Assembly (NCBI RefSeq): GCF_017811755.1 | Contig: NZ_JADDJF010000007.1 | Span: 1-64,000 of the forward strand | Source of the DNA: Pararhodobacter sp. SW119 | GTDB taxonomy: Bacteria; Pseudomonadota; Alphaproteobacteria; Rhodobacterales; Rhodobacteraceae | DNA: 64,000 nt | Direction: 5' to 3' | The notes under the pieces: model-generated | What the model saw: the letters and a program-made list of their open reading frames with translations, nothing else | What the model was told of the DNA's origin: nothing | Databases searched by the model: none | Program-made: the position numbers and the translations under genes | In this document: piece after piece, positions 27,467-35,854 of the stretch | How positions within the stretch are numbered: position 1 is the stretch's first letter | Layout: every line of letters starts with the position of its first letter

Positions 27467-29518
27467 CTAACCTTTGGCCACTTTCAGCGCCTCGGCGATC
27501 ACCGCCTCGTCGCCGATGTGGTTGATCAGCGTCAGGATCAGCCGGGCGTTGAAGGCGTCGCTTTCGGCGCGCGTCCGGCCTTCATGCGCCTTGATCAGGC
27601 GCGCATAGATATCGTCGGGGCGGGGGGTGTTGCGGGTGGTGTTCAGCCCGCCGCCAAGGGCCCCGGCGCCATCCGGTCCCGCCGCCCCGATTTCCCCGCG
27701 GGGAAATTGGCCGCTTTGGTCCGTTTCCCCGTGGGGAGATCGCTCGCCCGGGTCCGTTTCCCCGCGGGGAAATAGCGTTTTGTTAACCATGTCGCCGCGG
27801 GGAGATCCGATGCTGATGTCGACCCGTCCGCCGAGCGCCGCGCGGTCCGCGGAAATTTCCCCGTGGGGAAGTCCGGCATCCGTTGTGTCCTCCAGCGCGC
27901 AGGCGCGGGCGAGTGCGGCGCGGGCGGCGCCCTCGTCCCAGTTGGGCCAGCGGGCGGCGACGTGCTGGTCGGGGCGGATCAGGTAGACCCCACCGGGCGC
28001 ATCGCCCAGATAGCGGGCGCGCAGGGCGTCGTTGCCGTCGGTCGAAAGGTGCAGGACCGCGCAATCAAGCCCGAAGGCCGAGAACGTCTCGGGCGCATCC
28101 GCGTCGATGGCGAGGATCTGGAAGCGCGCGCCGGTCCTGTCGCCCAGCTTTTCCATCAGGAAGCCGCCATCCAGCGGCGCGTCGGGGCAGGGGCTGCCGG
28201 GGCGGGACTGCGCCGGGCCGCCTTCCAGCGCATCGGGCGTGTTCAGGGGCGAGCCGTCATAGGTGCAGGGCACCGAGAGCCGCCCGGAATTGACGAAGGG
28301 GCGGGCGAAGTCGTGCTTTTCGGCCAGATCCAGCACCGCGTCGCGGAAGATGCGGCTGACCTCGGTCTTGGGGGTGATGAAGTCGGTGGCGCGGGTCGAG
28401 TTCAGGATATTCTCGTTCGCGCCGTGGATGCGCTCGACATCATAGCTTTCGAGCAAGCGCGGCGTGGCCTTGCCGTCGAGGATCAGCTTCAGCTTCCATG
28501 CAAGGTTGTCGCTGTCCTGCAACCCGCTGTTGGCCCCGCGCGCGCCGAAGGGCGAGACCTGATGCGCGGCGTCGCCGGCGAAAATCACGCGGCCGTCGTG
28601 GAAACGCGTCATTCGCCGGCACTGGAAGGTGTAGATCGAGGACCAGACGATTTCGAACTCCACATCGTGCCCGATCATGTCGGACACACGGCGGCGGACG
28701 TTTTCTTCCTTCAGTTCCTCCTTGCGGTCGACGTCCCAGCCGATCTGGAAGTCGATGCGCCAGACGTCATCGGGCTGCTTGTGCAGAAGCTGCGAGGCGC
28801 CCGCGCCCGAGGGTGGGTCGAACCAGAACCAGCGCTCGGTCGGGAATTCGGCCTTCATGCGCACGTCGGCGATGAGGAAGCTGTCCTTGAAAACCTCGCC
28901 CTCGAACCCCAGGCCCAGCATGGTGCGGATGGGCGAGGAGGCGCCGTCGCAGGCCACGACCCAGTCGGCGGCGAGTTTGTAGGGGCCATCGGGGGTCATC
29001 ACGGTCAGCATGGCGTGATCGGCGTGCTGGTCTACCGCGTCGACGCGGTTCTTGCCGCGCACTTCCAGCGGCAGGCCCTGCGCCTGCAGCGCGCCGACAT
29101 GGTCGGCGAGGAACTTTTCCATGAAGGGCTGCTGGAGGTTGATGAAGGCGGGAAACTTGTGCCCGCCTTCGGGCAGCAGGTTGAATTCATAGATCAGGTC
29201 GTCGCGGTGAAAGACCTTGCCGAGGTTCCAGACCACGCCCTTGTCGACCATCGGCGCAGCGCAGCCCAGCCGGTCGAGGATTTCCAGCGGGCGCTTGGCA
29301 AAGCAGATCGCGCGCGAGCCCATGCCGATGCCTTCATGGTCGTCCAGCACCAGAACCCGCACGCCCTTGAGCGCCAGATCCAGCGCGAAGGCCATGCCGA
29401 CCGGCCCGCCGCCGGCCACGACGACCGGGTGGCGCACGGGCTGGTCGCTGTCCTGATCGGCGACCCGCGCATAGGGCCAGGTCCGGTAGGCGAGCGTGTA
29501 GCGGTCCTGAACGGTCAT
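27467..29518 (-). CDS. FAD-dependent aromatic monooxygenase fused to DUF2783
   Basis: A 683-residue flavoprotein. Residues ~30-400 are an FAD/NAD(P)-linked hydroxylase of the PheA/MhpA type: GGGPVG at 36-41, the VACDGASSPIR segment and GRVIFAGDAAHQVSPFGARG. A thioredoxin-like C-terminal part runs to about residue 545. Next come six 11-residue repeats (~550-613, pattern [F/S/L]P[R/H]GE) encoded by a 33-bp palindromic tandem repeat. The last ~50 residues (DDIYARLIKAHEG ... NHIGDEAVI) match DUF2783, which I know mainly as a separate small gene beside such oxidoreductases. So this looks like a gene fusion through a repeat linker. The start ATG at 29518 lies 5 bp after the MBL gene stop. Substrate unknown. 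Confidence 0.88.
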   Translation of the reverse strand: MTVQDRYTLAYRTWPYARVADQDSDQPVRHPVVVAGGGPVGMAFALDLALKGVRVLVLDDHEGIGMGSRAICFAKRPLEILDRLGCAAPMVDKGVVWNLGKVFHRDDLIYEFNLLPEGGHKFPAFINLQQPFMEKFLADHVGALQAQGLPLEVRGKNRVDAVDQHADHAMLTVMTPDGPYKLAADWVVACDGASSPIRTMLGLGFEGEVFKDSFLIADVRMKAEFPTERWFWFDPPSGAGASQLLHKQPDDVWRIDFQIGWDVDRKEELKEENVRRRVSDMIGHDVEFEIVWSSIYTFQCRRMTRFHDGRVIFAGDAAHQVSPFGARGANSGLQDSDNLAWKLKLILDGKATPRLLESYDVERIHGANENILNSTRATDFITPKTEVSRIFRDAVLDLAEKHDFARPFVNSGRLSVPCTYDGSPLNTPDALEGGPAQSRPGSPCPDAPLDGGFLMEKLGDRTGARFQILAIDADAPETFSAFGLDCAVLHLSTDGNDALRARYLGDAPGGVYLIRPDQHVAARWPNWDEGAARAALARACALEDTTDAGLPHGEISADRAALGGRVDISIGSPRGDMVNKTLFPRGETDPGERSPHGETDQSGQFPRGEIGAAGPDGAGALGGGLNTTRNTPRPDDIYARLIKAHEGRTRAESDAFNARLILTLINHIGDEAVIAEALKVAKG
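27690..27872. repeat. 33-bp tandem repeat with palindromic core, in coding sequence
   Basis: Palindromes of the type TTTCCCCGYGGGGAAA are centred at 27698.5, 27731.5, 27764.5, 27797.5 and 27863.5, i.e. spaced exactly 33, 33, 33 and 66 bp; the missing unit at 27830.5 is degenerate but keeps the 11-codon length. The first is a perfect 18-bp palindrome, ATTTCCCCGCGGGGAAAT. It lies in frame in the flavoprotein gene. Confidence 0.92.
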
Positions 29519-29523
29519 GGCGC

Positions 29524-30474
29524 TTATCCCTGAAGGTCGGCCCACATCTGCTGGTCGCGCTCGGCCGTCCAGATGCGGGGTGTCGCGATCCCGCGCGCCT
29601 CGTCATAGGCGCGGGCGACGTTGAAGGGCAGGCAGTGCTCGTAGATCGCGTAGTCGGCGAATTTGGGGTCGCATTCGGCGCGCACGGCGTCCCAAGCCTC
29701 CTTCAGGCTGCCGCCGCGCCCGGCGACGCGCTTGACCGGGGCATAGGTCGAATCGACGAAATCCCAGGTGTTGGCGATGGCCTTTTCGACCATTTCCTCG
29801 CCCACCAGCGCGTCGCCCCGGCCCGGTGCGATGGAGCGGGGGTTGTAGTCGGCGATGGCGGCGAGCGTGTCGCCCCAGTCTTCGAAATGGCCGTCGCCGC
29901 AGTAGCAGGCGGAGTGGTACTCGACGATGTCGCCGGTGAACATCACCTCCTGATCCGGCACCCAGACGACGGCGTCGCCGGCGGTGTGGGCGCGGCCCAG
30001 GTGCATGATGTCGACGCGGCGGTTGCCGAGGTAGACGGTCATCCGGTCGCTGAAGGTCGTGGTGGGCCAGGTCAGGCCGGGGATTTCCTCGTGCCCCTGG
30101 AAGAGGCGCGGAAAGCGGCCGAATTCGCTGTCCCAATCCTCCTGGCCCCGCTCGACGACCATGGCGCGGGCGGCGTCGGACATGATGATTTCGCGCGCCC
30201 CATAGGCCGAGGCGCCGAGGACGCGGACGGCGTGGTAGTGGGTCAGGACCAAGTGGCTGATCGGCTTGTCGGTGACGGTGCGGATATGTTCGACCACCTT
30301 GCGGGCGAGGCGGGGGGTCGCCTGCGCCTCGATCACCATGACCGAATCGTCGCCGATGATGACGCCGGAATTGGGGTCGCCCTCGGCGGTGAAGGCGTAA
30401 AGGCCCTCGCCCACCTCGGTGAAGGAGGTCTTTTTCTCGGCCATGTCGCCTTGCGATGCGAAGCTCTTGCTCAT
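29524..30474 (-). CDS. MBL-fold metallohydrolase-like protein with altered metal motif
   Basis: A 316-residue metallo-beta-lactamase-fold protein. The fold is clear (VGEGLYAFTAEGDPNSGVII at the start, HLGRAHTAGDAVVW and VMFTGDIVEY in the middle), but the usual HxHxDH motif reads HYHAVR at residues 79-84: the aspartate and third histidine are gone. GRGD stands where a GHG is often seen. One zinc site may remain, or the protein may act differently. The ATG at 30474 has GGAGG about 8 bases upstream. It is the first gene of an operon with the flavoprotein and is divergent from a MarR regulator, so a joint role in aromatic-compound metabolism is likely. Confidence 0.87.
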   Translation of the reverse strand: MSKSFASQGDMAEKKTSFTEVGEGLYAFTAEGDPNSGVIIGDDSVMVIEAQATPRLARKVVEHIRTVTDKPISHLVLTHYHAVRVLGASAYGAREIIMSDAARAMVVERGQEDWDSEFGRFPRLFQGHEEIPGLTWPTTTFSDRMTVYLGNRRVDIMHLGRAHTAGDAVVWVPDQEVMFTGDIVEYHSACYCGDGHFEDWGDTLAAIADYNPRSIAPGRGDALVGEEMVEKAIANTWDFVDSTYAPVKRVAGRGGSLKEAWDAVRAECDPKFADYAIYEHCLPFNVARAYDEARGIATPRIWTAERDQQMWADLQG

Positions 30475-30513
30475 TCTCGGTCCTCCGGGCGCAGGGCGCG
30501 CCAATAGCTGCAT

Positions 30514-30560
30514 TTGCGAATCGGGTTTGGGCGAAGCATAATGGTTGAGAATGTAACCAT
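30514..30560 (+). promoter_or_regulatory. Promoter and putative operator of the MarR gene
   Basis: TTGCGA (30514-30519) and CATAAT (30537-30542) are separated by 17 bp, a good sigma-70 arrangement. The inverted repeat ATGGTT-N8-AACCAT (30541-30560) overlaps the -10 box and the expected transcription start. This suits autoregulation by MarR and could also affect the divergent flavoprotein operon. Confidence 0.5.
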
Positions 30561-30579
30561 CAACGGCGGCGCGCGCGCG

Positions 30580-31071
30580 ATGTTCCTGAAAGGCTATCTG
30601 CCCTACCGGCTGAACTACCTGGCCGAGATGACGTCCGAGGCGACGCGCGCGATCTACCGGCGGCGCCACGGGCTGACCCGGCCGGAATGGCGCGTGCTGG
30701 TCAACCTGGCCGAGGCCGAGAGCCTGACGGCGACCGAGCTCTGCGCGCGGGTGCCGATGCACAAGACCAAGGTCAGCCGCGCGCTGTCGGCGCTGGAGGC
30801 GCGGGGCTGGGTGACGCGGGCCGGGGACGCGCAGGACCGCCGGGTGGCGCATGCGCGGCTGACGGCGCGGGGGCGGCAGGCGTTCGAGCGCGTGCGCCCT
30901 GAGATGGAGGCGGCGACGGCGGCGATGCTGGCGCCCTTGAGCGCCGAGGAACGCCGGCAGGTCGATGCCGGGCTGGCGGTGCTGGAGCGGCTCTTCGACG
31001 TGCCGGGGGCGGTTGGCGGGGCGGCGGATGCTGCGGGCGAAAATCAGGTCCCGCCGCAGCGCAGCGATTGA
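30580..31071 (+). CDS. MarR-family regulator
   Basis: A 163-residue regulator from the ATG at 30580 (MFLKGYLPYRLNYLAEMTSE), the usual MarR beginning. The winged helix is clear: LTRPEWRVLVNLAEAESLTA, MHKTKVSRALSALEARGWV and DRRVAHARLTARG. A longer start at 30541 is possible but would lie on the -10 box and palindrome. It is divergent from the MBL-flavoprotein operon and is its likely regulator; the inducer is probably an aromatic acid but this is not shown. Confidence 0.87.
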   Translation: MFLKGYLPYRLNYLAEMTSEATRAIYRRRHGLTRPEWRVLVNLAEAESLTATELCARVPMHKTKVSRALSALEARGWVTRAGDAQDRRVAHARLTARGRQAFERVRPEMEAATAAMLAPLSAEERRQVDAGLAVLERLFDVPGAVGGAADAAGENQVPPQRSD

Positions 31072-31137
31072 CAGCGACACATTCTTTCCCGTACTTACGG
31101 GCGAACGATATTTTGTTGCCTGCCTATCGGAGGTCCC

Positions 31138-33117
31138 ATGACCGAGACGCCCCGCGCAGCGCCCCGCGACAAGCCCTGGCTGTTCCGCACCTATGCCGGC
31201 CATTCGACGGCGGCGGCGTCGAACGCGCTTTACCGCACGAACCTGTCCAAGGGGCAGACGGGGCTGTCGGTGGCCTTCGATCTGCCGACGCAGACGGGCT
31301 ATGACAGCGACCATGAACTGGCGCGCGGCGAGGTCGGCAAGGTCGGCGTGCCGGTCGGCCATCTGGGCGACATGCGGATGCTGTTCGACGCGATTCCGCT
31401 CGATCAGATGAACACCTCGATGACGATCAACGCGACGGCGCCCTGGCTGCTGGCGCTTTACGTTGCGGTGGCCGAGGAGCAGGGGGCGGATGTCGCCGCG
31501 CTGCAGGGCACCGTGCAGAACGACATCATCAAGGAGTACCTGAGCCGCGGTACCTATATCTGCCCGCCGAAGCCGTCCTTGCGCATGATTACCGATGTTG
31601 CCGCCTGGACGCGCGAGCATCTGCCGAAATGGAACCCGATGAATGTCTGTTCCTACCACCTGCAGGAGGCCGGCGCGACGCCGGAGCAGGAACTGGCCTT
31701 CGCGCTGGCGACGGCGACCGCGGTGCTGGACGACCTGAAGGGCAAGGTCGCGGCCGAGGATTTTCCGGGCATGGTCGGTCGGATCAGTTACTTCGTCAAC
31801 GCGGGCATCCGGTTCGTGACGGAACTCTGCAAGATGCGCGCCTTTACCGAACTTTGGGACGAGATCTGCCGGGAGCGCTATGGCGTGGAGGACGCGAAGT
31901 TCCGGCGTTTCCGCTACGGGGTGCAGGTGAACTCGCTGGGCCTGACCGAGCAGCAGCCGGAGAACAACGTTTACCGCATCTTGATCGAGATGCTGGCGGT
32001 GACGCTGTCGAAGAACGCCCGCGCCCGCGCCGTACAACTGCCCGCCTGGAACGAGGCGCTGGGCCTGCCGCGGCCCTGGGACCAGCAATGGTCGCTTCGG
32101 ATGCAGCAGGTGCTGGCCTATGAGACCGACTTGCTGGAATACGGCGATCTTTTCGACGGCAACCCGGCGATAGAGCGCAAGGTGGCGGAGCTGAAGGACG
32201 GCGCGCGCGCCGAGTTGAAGCTGATCGACGGGATGGGCGGCGCGAACGAGGCGATCGAATACATGAAGGGCCGGCTGGTCGAGGCCAATGCCGCGCGCAT
32301 CGGCCGGATCGAGGCCGGCGAGACGGTGGTGGTCGGCGTCAACCGTTTCACCACGACCGAACCGTCGCCGCTGACCACGGGCGAGGGCGCGATCATGGTC
32401 GTGGATGCCGAGGCCGAGCGCGACCAGATCGAGCGGCTGCAGGCCTGGCGCGCGGCGCGCGACGAGGGCGCGGTCAAGGCCGCGCTCGCCGATCTGCGCG
32501 CCGCAGCCGAAGGCGGGGCCAACATCATGCCACCGTCGATTGCCGCGGCGAAGGCGGGCGCGACGACCGGCGAATGGGGCGCGGTGGTGCGCGCGGCCTT
32601 TGGCGAATACCGCGCGCCAACGGGCGTGTCGCGCAACCCGTCGAACCGGACCGAGGGGCTGGAGTCGATCCGTGAGGCGGTCGATGCGGTGTCCACCCGC
32701 CTGGGGCGGCGGCTGTCGTTCCTGGTCGGCAAGCCGGGGCTGGACGGGCATTCCAACGGCGCCGAGCAGATCGCCGCGCGCGCCCGCGACTGCGGCATGG
32801 AAATCCATTACGAGGGCATCCGCCTGACGCCCGCCGAGATCGTGGAAGCGGTGCGCGACCAGCGCGCGCATGTCGTCGGCCTGTCGATCCTGTCGGGCAG
32901 CCACATGCCGCTGATGGAGGACCTGATGGCCCGCCTGCGCGCCGAGGGGCTGGCCGAGGTGCCGGTGATCGTGGGCGGGATCATCCCCGAGGAGGATGCG
33001 GCCCGCCTGCGCGCGATGGGGGTCGCTTCGGTCTACACGCCCAAGGATTTCGAGCTGAACCGGATCATGATGGACATCGTCGGGCTGGTCGACGCGCGGC
33101 CGGTCGCCGCCGAATAG
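31138..33117 (+). CDS. ecm: Ethylmalonyl-CoA mutase
   Basis: B12-dependent mutase converting (2R)-ethylmalonyl-CoA to methylsuccinyl-CoA in the ethylmalonyl-CoA pathway for acetyl-CoA assimilation. It has 659 residues in one chain: a methylmalonyl-CoA-mutase-like TIM barrel (LSVAFDLPTQTGYDSDHELA, MNTSMTINATAPWLLALY) and a C-terminal cobalamin domain with the D-x-H-x-x-G motif in GLDGHSNGAEQIA, then SILSGSH and GGIIPEED. The single-chain form and the sequence near DLPTQTGYDSDH separate Ecm from two-subunit or ordinary MCM; I judge Ecm (MeaA type) most likely. Strong ribosome-binding site CGGAGGTCCC. It stands alone; mcl1, from the same pathway, is 6 kb away. Confidence 0.93.
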   Translation: MTETPRAAPRDKPWLFRTYAGHSTAAASNALYRTNLSKGQTGLSVAFDLPTQTGYDSDHELARGEVGKVGVPVGHLGDMRMLFDAIPLDQMNTSMTINATAPWLLALYVAVAEEQGADVAALQGTVQNDIIKEYLSRGTYICPPKPSLRMITDVAAWTREHLPKWNPMNVCSYHLQEAGATPEQELAFALATATAVLDDLKGKVAAEDFPGMVGRISYFVNAGIRFVTELCKMRAFTELWDEICRERYGVEDAKFRRFRYGVQVNSLGLTEQQPENNVYRILIEMLAVTLSKNARARAVQLPAWNEALGLPRPWDQQWSLRMQQVLAYETDLLEYGDLFDGNPAIERKVAELKDGARAELKLIDGMGGANEAIEYMKGRLVEANAARIGRIEAGETVVVGVNRFTTTEPSPLTTGEGAIMVVDAEAERDQIERLQAWRAARDEGAVKAALADLRAAAEGGANIMPPSIAAAKAGATTGEWGAVVRAAFGEYRAPTGVSRNPSNRTEGLESIREAVDAVSTRLGRRLSFLVGKPGLDGHSNGAEQIAARARDCGMEIHYEGIRLTPAEIVEAVRDQRAHVVGLSILSGSHMPLMEDLMARLRAEGLAEVPVIVGGIIPEEDAARLRAMGVASVYTPKDFELNRIMMDIVGLVDARPVAAE

Positions 33118-33124
33118 AAAACGA

Positions 33125-33745
33125 TCAACGTTCGGTCGCGCCCTTGCCGGCAAGGATCCGGTCGCGGAAGCGCGCGATGCGGGCCATGCGTGTTGTGGAT
33201 TTCTGCGCGCCACTCAGGTTGACCACATAGCTGCGCTGGCGGCCGGGGGTCAGGTTGTGGAAAGCGTCGCCCAAGGCGGGGTCGGCGTCGAGCGCGGCGA
33301 CCAGTTCGTCGGGCAGATCGATCTCGCGCTTAGTTTTCGGGGATTTGGTGCCGGCGCGCGCATGGGCCATCGCCTCGGCCAGGTAGGCGCGCAGGACGGG
33401 TTCGCGCTGTGCGACCTCGGCCGCGTCGGTGAAGCGCAGGACCGAGCGGACCTGCGCGTTCGGGCCGGCGGGTTCGAGGATGCCTTCGGGGTCGGCGAGC
33501 AGGGCTGCGTTCATGAACGAAAGGCGGAAATCGCCGCGAAAGGCGCCAAAAACCGCGATGTTGCGGTCCGCGTGCCGGTAGCAGGGGTGGCCCCATTTCA
33601 CGGTTTCGTCGAGGCCCAGGTCGCGGCAGATGCGGCGCAGCGCGGCCAGGCCCGCGGCCCATTTCCGGGTCGAGCAGTCGGCGGTGTCGAATCGCGCGCA
33701 GCGCCCGCAACCCCTGGTGAAGTAGTCCTCGAGTTCGGTGATCAT
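33125..33745 (-). CDS. YdeI-family protein (DUF1801 plus YdeI/OmpD-associated domain)
   Basis: A 206-residue cytoplasmic protein. The N-terminal part (LGLDETVKWGHPCYRHADRN, IAVFGAFRGDFRLSFMNAAL) is a DUF1801-type domain; the C-terminal part (EIDLPDELVAALDADPALGD, AFHNLTPGRQRSYVVNLSGA followed by KSTTRMARIARF) is the YdeI/OmpD-associated domain. Members in Bacillus and enterobacteria are linked to stress or peptide resistance, but the mechanism is unknown. It converges on ecm with only 7 bp between stops. Confidence 0.85.
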   Translation of the reverse strand: MITELEDYFTRGCGRCARFDTADCSTRKWAAGLAALRRICRDLGLDETVKWGHPCYRHADRNIAVFGAFRGDFRLSFMNAALLADPEGILEPAGPNAQVRSVLRFTDAAEVAQREPVLRAYLAEAMAHARAGTKSPKTKREIDLPDELVAALDADPALGDAFHNLTPGRQRSYVVNLSGAQKSTTRMARIARFRDRILAGKGATER

Positions 33746-33778
33746 GGGGGGGGCAGTCCTGGGGGCAGGGCGCGGGCC

Positions 33779-34387
33779 TCAGGCCTCCAGCTCGGTGTCC
33801 CAGTAAAGGAAGTCGGTCCAGCTTTCGTGCAGGTGGTTGGGCGGGAAGCGGCGGCCGATCTCGATGAGTTCCTGTGCCGAGGGGCGGCGCGGCGGGCGGC
33901 GCAGCGACAGGCCGGACTGGCGCAGCGTCTTGGCGCCCTTGGACAGGTTGCAGCCGGCGCAGGCGGCGACGACGTTCTGCCAGCTGGTGATCCCGCCGAG
34001 CGCGCGCGGGATGACATGGTCAAAGGTCAGGTCATGACGCGCGCCGCAGTACTGACAGGTGAATTCGTCCCGCAGAAAAAGATTGAAGCGCGTGAAGGCC
34101 ACGCGCTTCCGGGGTTTTACATAGTCTTTCAGCACGACGACCGAGGGTATTCGGATCTCCAGCCGCTGGCTGCGTACTGTCGCGTCGTATTCGGCGACGA
34201 TGTCGACGCGATCCAGCCAGGCCGCCTTGACCGCCTCCTGCCAGGGCCAGAGCGAGAGCGGGAAGTAGGACAGCGGCCGGTAATCCGCGTTCAGCACCAG
34301 CGCCGGGAAGCGCTTCAGTGCTGCGGGTTCGTGTACGAAGCCGTTCCGGAAGTCGCCATCCATCGGCCGCCGCTCCAGTCCAAACAC
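33779..34387 (-). CDS. HNH endonuclease
   Basis: A 202-residue HNH nuclease of the type widespread as a single gene in alphaproteobacteria. The zinc and catalytic region is FTCQYCGARHDLTFDHVIP then RALGG...NVVAACAGCNLSKG, with the HNH residues in DHVIPR and CAGCN and two CxxC pairs. The N-terminal half (ALVLNADYRPLSYFPLSLWP) is also conserved in the family. It starts at ATG 34387, with ATG 34363 as alternative. It is not associated with a restriction system here. Role unknown. Confidence 0.9.
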   Translation of the reverse strand: MFGLERRPMDGDFRNGFVHEPAALKRFPALVLNADYRPLSYFPLSLWPWQEAVKAAWLDRVDIVAEYDATVRSQRLEIRIPSVVVLKDYVKPRKRVAFTRFNLFLRDEFTCQYCGARHDLTFDHVIPRALGGITSWQNVVAACAGCNLSKGAKTLRQSGLSLRRPPRRPSAQELIEIGRRFPPNHLHESWTDFLYWDTELEA

Positions 34388-34548
34388 CTGTCGAACCGGG
34401 GCCCGACGCAGTGACTATATCCTGTGCCCGTCATCTGGCAAGTCCCGTGATGTGGTCGGGACCCGCGCGCGGATGATGGCAGGTGGGCGTGACGGTTCCG
34501 CGACGGCGGGGCGCGGCGGCTGACGGCCGGGCGGCGCCCGCGGTGGCC

Positions 34549-35211
34549 TCAGCCTGGCAGCCTTTCGTGCAGGAAACCCAGCGCGAGCGACAGCCCGTCG
34601 GGCGCGATGCCGTGCCCCAGGCCCTTGGAGACATGGGTGTAGGTCTCAAACCCCGCGGCGGTCAGCGCATCGGCGGCCTCAGGCAGGCTGGCCACGGGCA
34701 CCATCTCGTCGGCGTCGCCGTGGATCAAGAGGACCGGCGGCTTGCTGACCACGTCGCGGGCCAGCGCGGCGGGGTCCAGCAAGCGGCCCGAGAAGCCGAC
34801 CACCCCGGCCAAGGGGGCGGGCCGGCGCGGCGCCACGTGCAGGCTGATCATCGTGCCCTGGCTGAAGCCGACCAGGGCCAGGGCGGCGGGTTCCAGCCCC
34901 TCGTCCGTCAGCACCTGATCGATGAAGGCGTTCACGTCCTCGGCCGCGGCCAGCATGCCGTCGCGGGCCTGTGCCTCGGACGAGCCATCGAGCCAGGGGA
35001 TCGGAAACCATTGGTAGCCGAAGGGGTTGCCGGTGCAGCGTTCCGGCGCGTTGGGGGCATAGAAGGCGGTGCCGGGCAGGTGCGGCGCCAGCGGGTCGGA
35101 CAGGCCCAGAAGGTCGGCACCGTCCGCGCCATAGCCGTGCAGGAAGATCACCGCCGAACGGGCCTGGCCCTTCGCCGCGCCCTTGCGGTCGGATTGCAGC
35201 TTGCGGGTCAT
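34549..35211 (-). CDS. Phospholipase/carboxylesterase, alpha/beta hydrolase
   Basis: A 220-residue esterase of the carboxylesterase/phospholipase family (YpfH-like). Visible are the oxyanion motif FLHGYGADG, the nucleophile elbow GFSQGT (serine), the acid in HGDADEMVP and the histidine in GLGHGI. The substrate is likely a short acyl ester. It lies 10 bp downstream of the AlkA-like glycosylase gene, so the two are probably one transcript. Confidence 0.9.
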   Translation of the reverse strand: MTRKLQSDRKGAAKGQARSAVIFLHGYGADGADLLGLSDPLAPHLPGTAFYAPNAPERCTGNPFGYQWFPIPWLDGSSEAQARDGMLAAAEDVNAFIDQVLTDEGLEPAALALVGFSQGTMISLHVAPRRPAPLAGVVGFSGRLLDPAALARDVVSKPPVLLIHGDADEMVPVASLPEAADALTAAGFETYTHVSKGLGHGIAPDGLSLALGFLHERLPG

Positions 35212-35221
35212 GGCGGTCCTT

Positions 35222-35854
35222 TCAGGCGATGCCTTCGCGGTTCTTGGCGTGGTGGTAATAGTGCCAGAGCATGCCGGCGGCAACCGTCCGCCAGGGCGAC
35301 CAGGGCTGCGCGAATTCCCGCAGGGCGCGTTCCTTTGGCCGGTCGGGAAGCTCGAAAAGCAGGCGCGCCGATTCCTGCAGCGCGAGGTCGTTGGGCGCGA
35401 AGACATCGGCGCGGCCGAGGCTGAACATGGCGTAGATCTCGGCCGTCCAGCGGCCGATGCCGGGGATCTCGACCAGCGTCGCCACGACCTGATCGTCGGG
35501 CGCGGTGCGCAGCGCGTCGAAGTCGATCCCGGCCTGGGCGAGGGCGCGGATGTAGCGGATCTTTTGCCGCGAGAGGCCGGCTGTGCGCAACGCCTCGTCG
35601 TCGGCGGCAACGATCGCGGCGGGCTCGGTCAGCCCGGCGGCGTCCAGCCGGCCCTGGATGGCGCGCGCTGCGGCGGTCGAGACCTGCTGGCTGACGATCG
35701 CGCCCATCAGCGCGGCAAAGCCATCGGCGCGCCGGCGCAGCGGCGGCGTCCCGCAGAGGTCGAGCGCCGCGGCGAAGCGCGGCTCGGCACGGGCCAGCCA
35801 CGCGGCCCCCTCGCGCATGCAGTCGTCGGTGGTGAGGATACGGCCCAGGGTCAT
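35222..35854 (-). CDS. DNA-3-methyladenine glycosylase II (AlkA-like, HhH-GPD)
   Basis: A 210-residue base-excision glycosylase. The helix-hairpin-helix is LVEIPGIGRWTAEIYAMFSL and the catalytic aspartate follows in DVFAPNDLALQ. The early motif FAALMGAIVSQQVSTAAA is typical of AlkA/MAG proteins. It lacks the N-terminal AlkA_N domain of E. coli AlkA and has no iron-sulfur cysteines. The ATG at 35854 begins the homology; longer in-frame starts lack support. It probably shares a promoter with the downstream esterase gene. Confidence 0.9.
   Translation of the reverse strand: MTLGRILTTDDCMREGAAWLARAEPRFAAALDLCGTPPLRRRADGFAALMGAIVSQQVSTAAARAIQGRLDAAGLTEPAAIVAADDEALRTAGLSRQKIRYIRALAQAGIDFDALRTAPDDQVVATLVEIPGIGRWTAEIYAMFSLGRADVFAPNDLALQESARLLFELPDRPKERALREFAQPWSPWRTVAAGMLWHYYHHAKNREGIA

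Noticed and set aside
27690-27872. CRISPR-like regular spacing
   Set aside because: The repeat core is only ~16 bp, the period is exactly 33 bp with similar spacers, it is in frame within a conserved gene, and no cas genes are present.
29524-33213. 1229-residue open frame on the minus strand
   Set aside because: Only the part up to 30474 is the MBL-fold gene; the rest is the antisense of the MarR gene and ecm, with no homology and Arg/Pro/Gly-rich composition typical of high-GC shadows.
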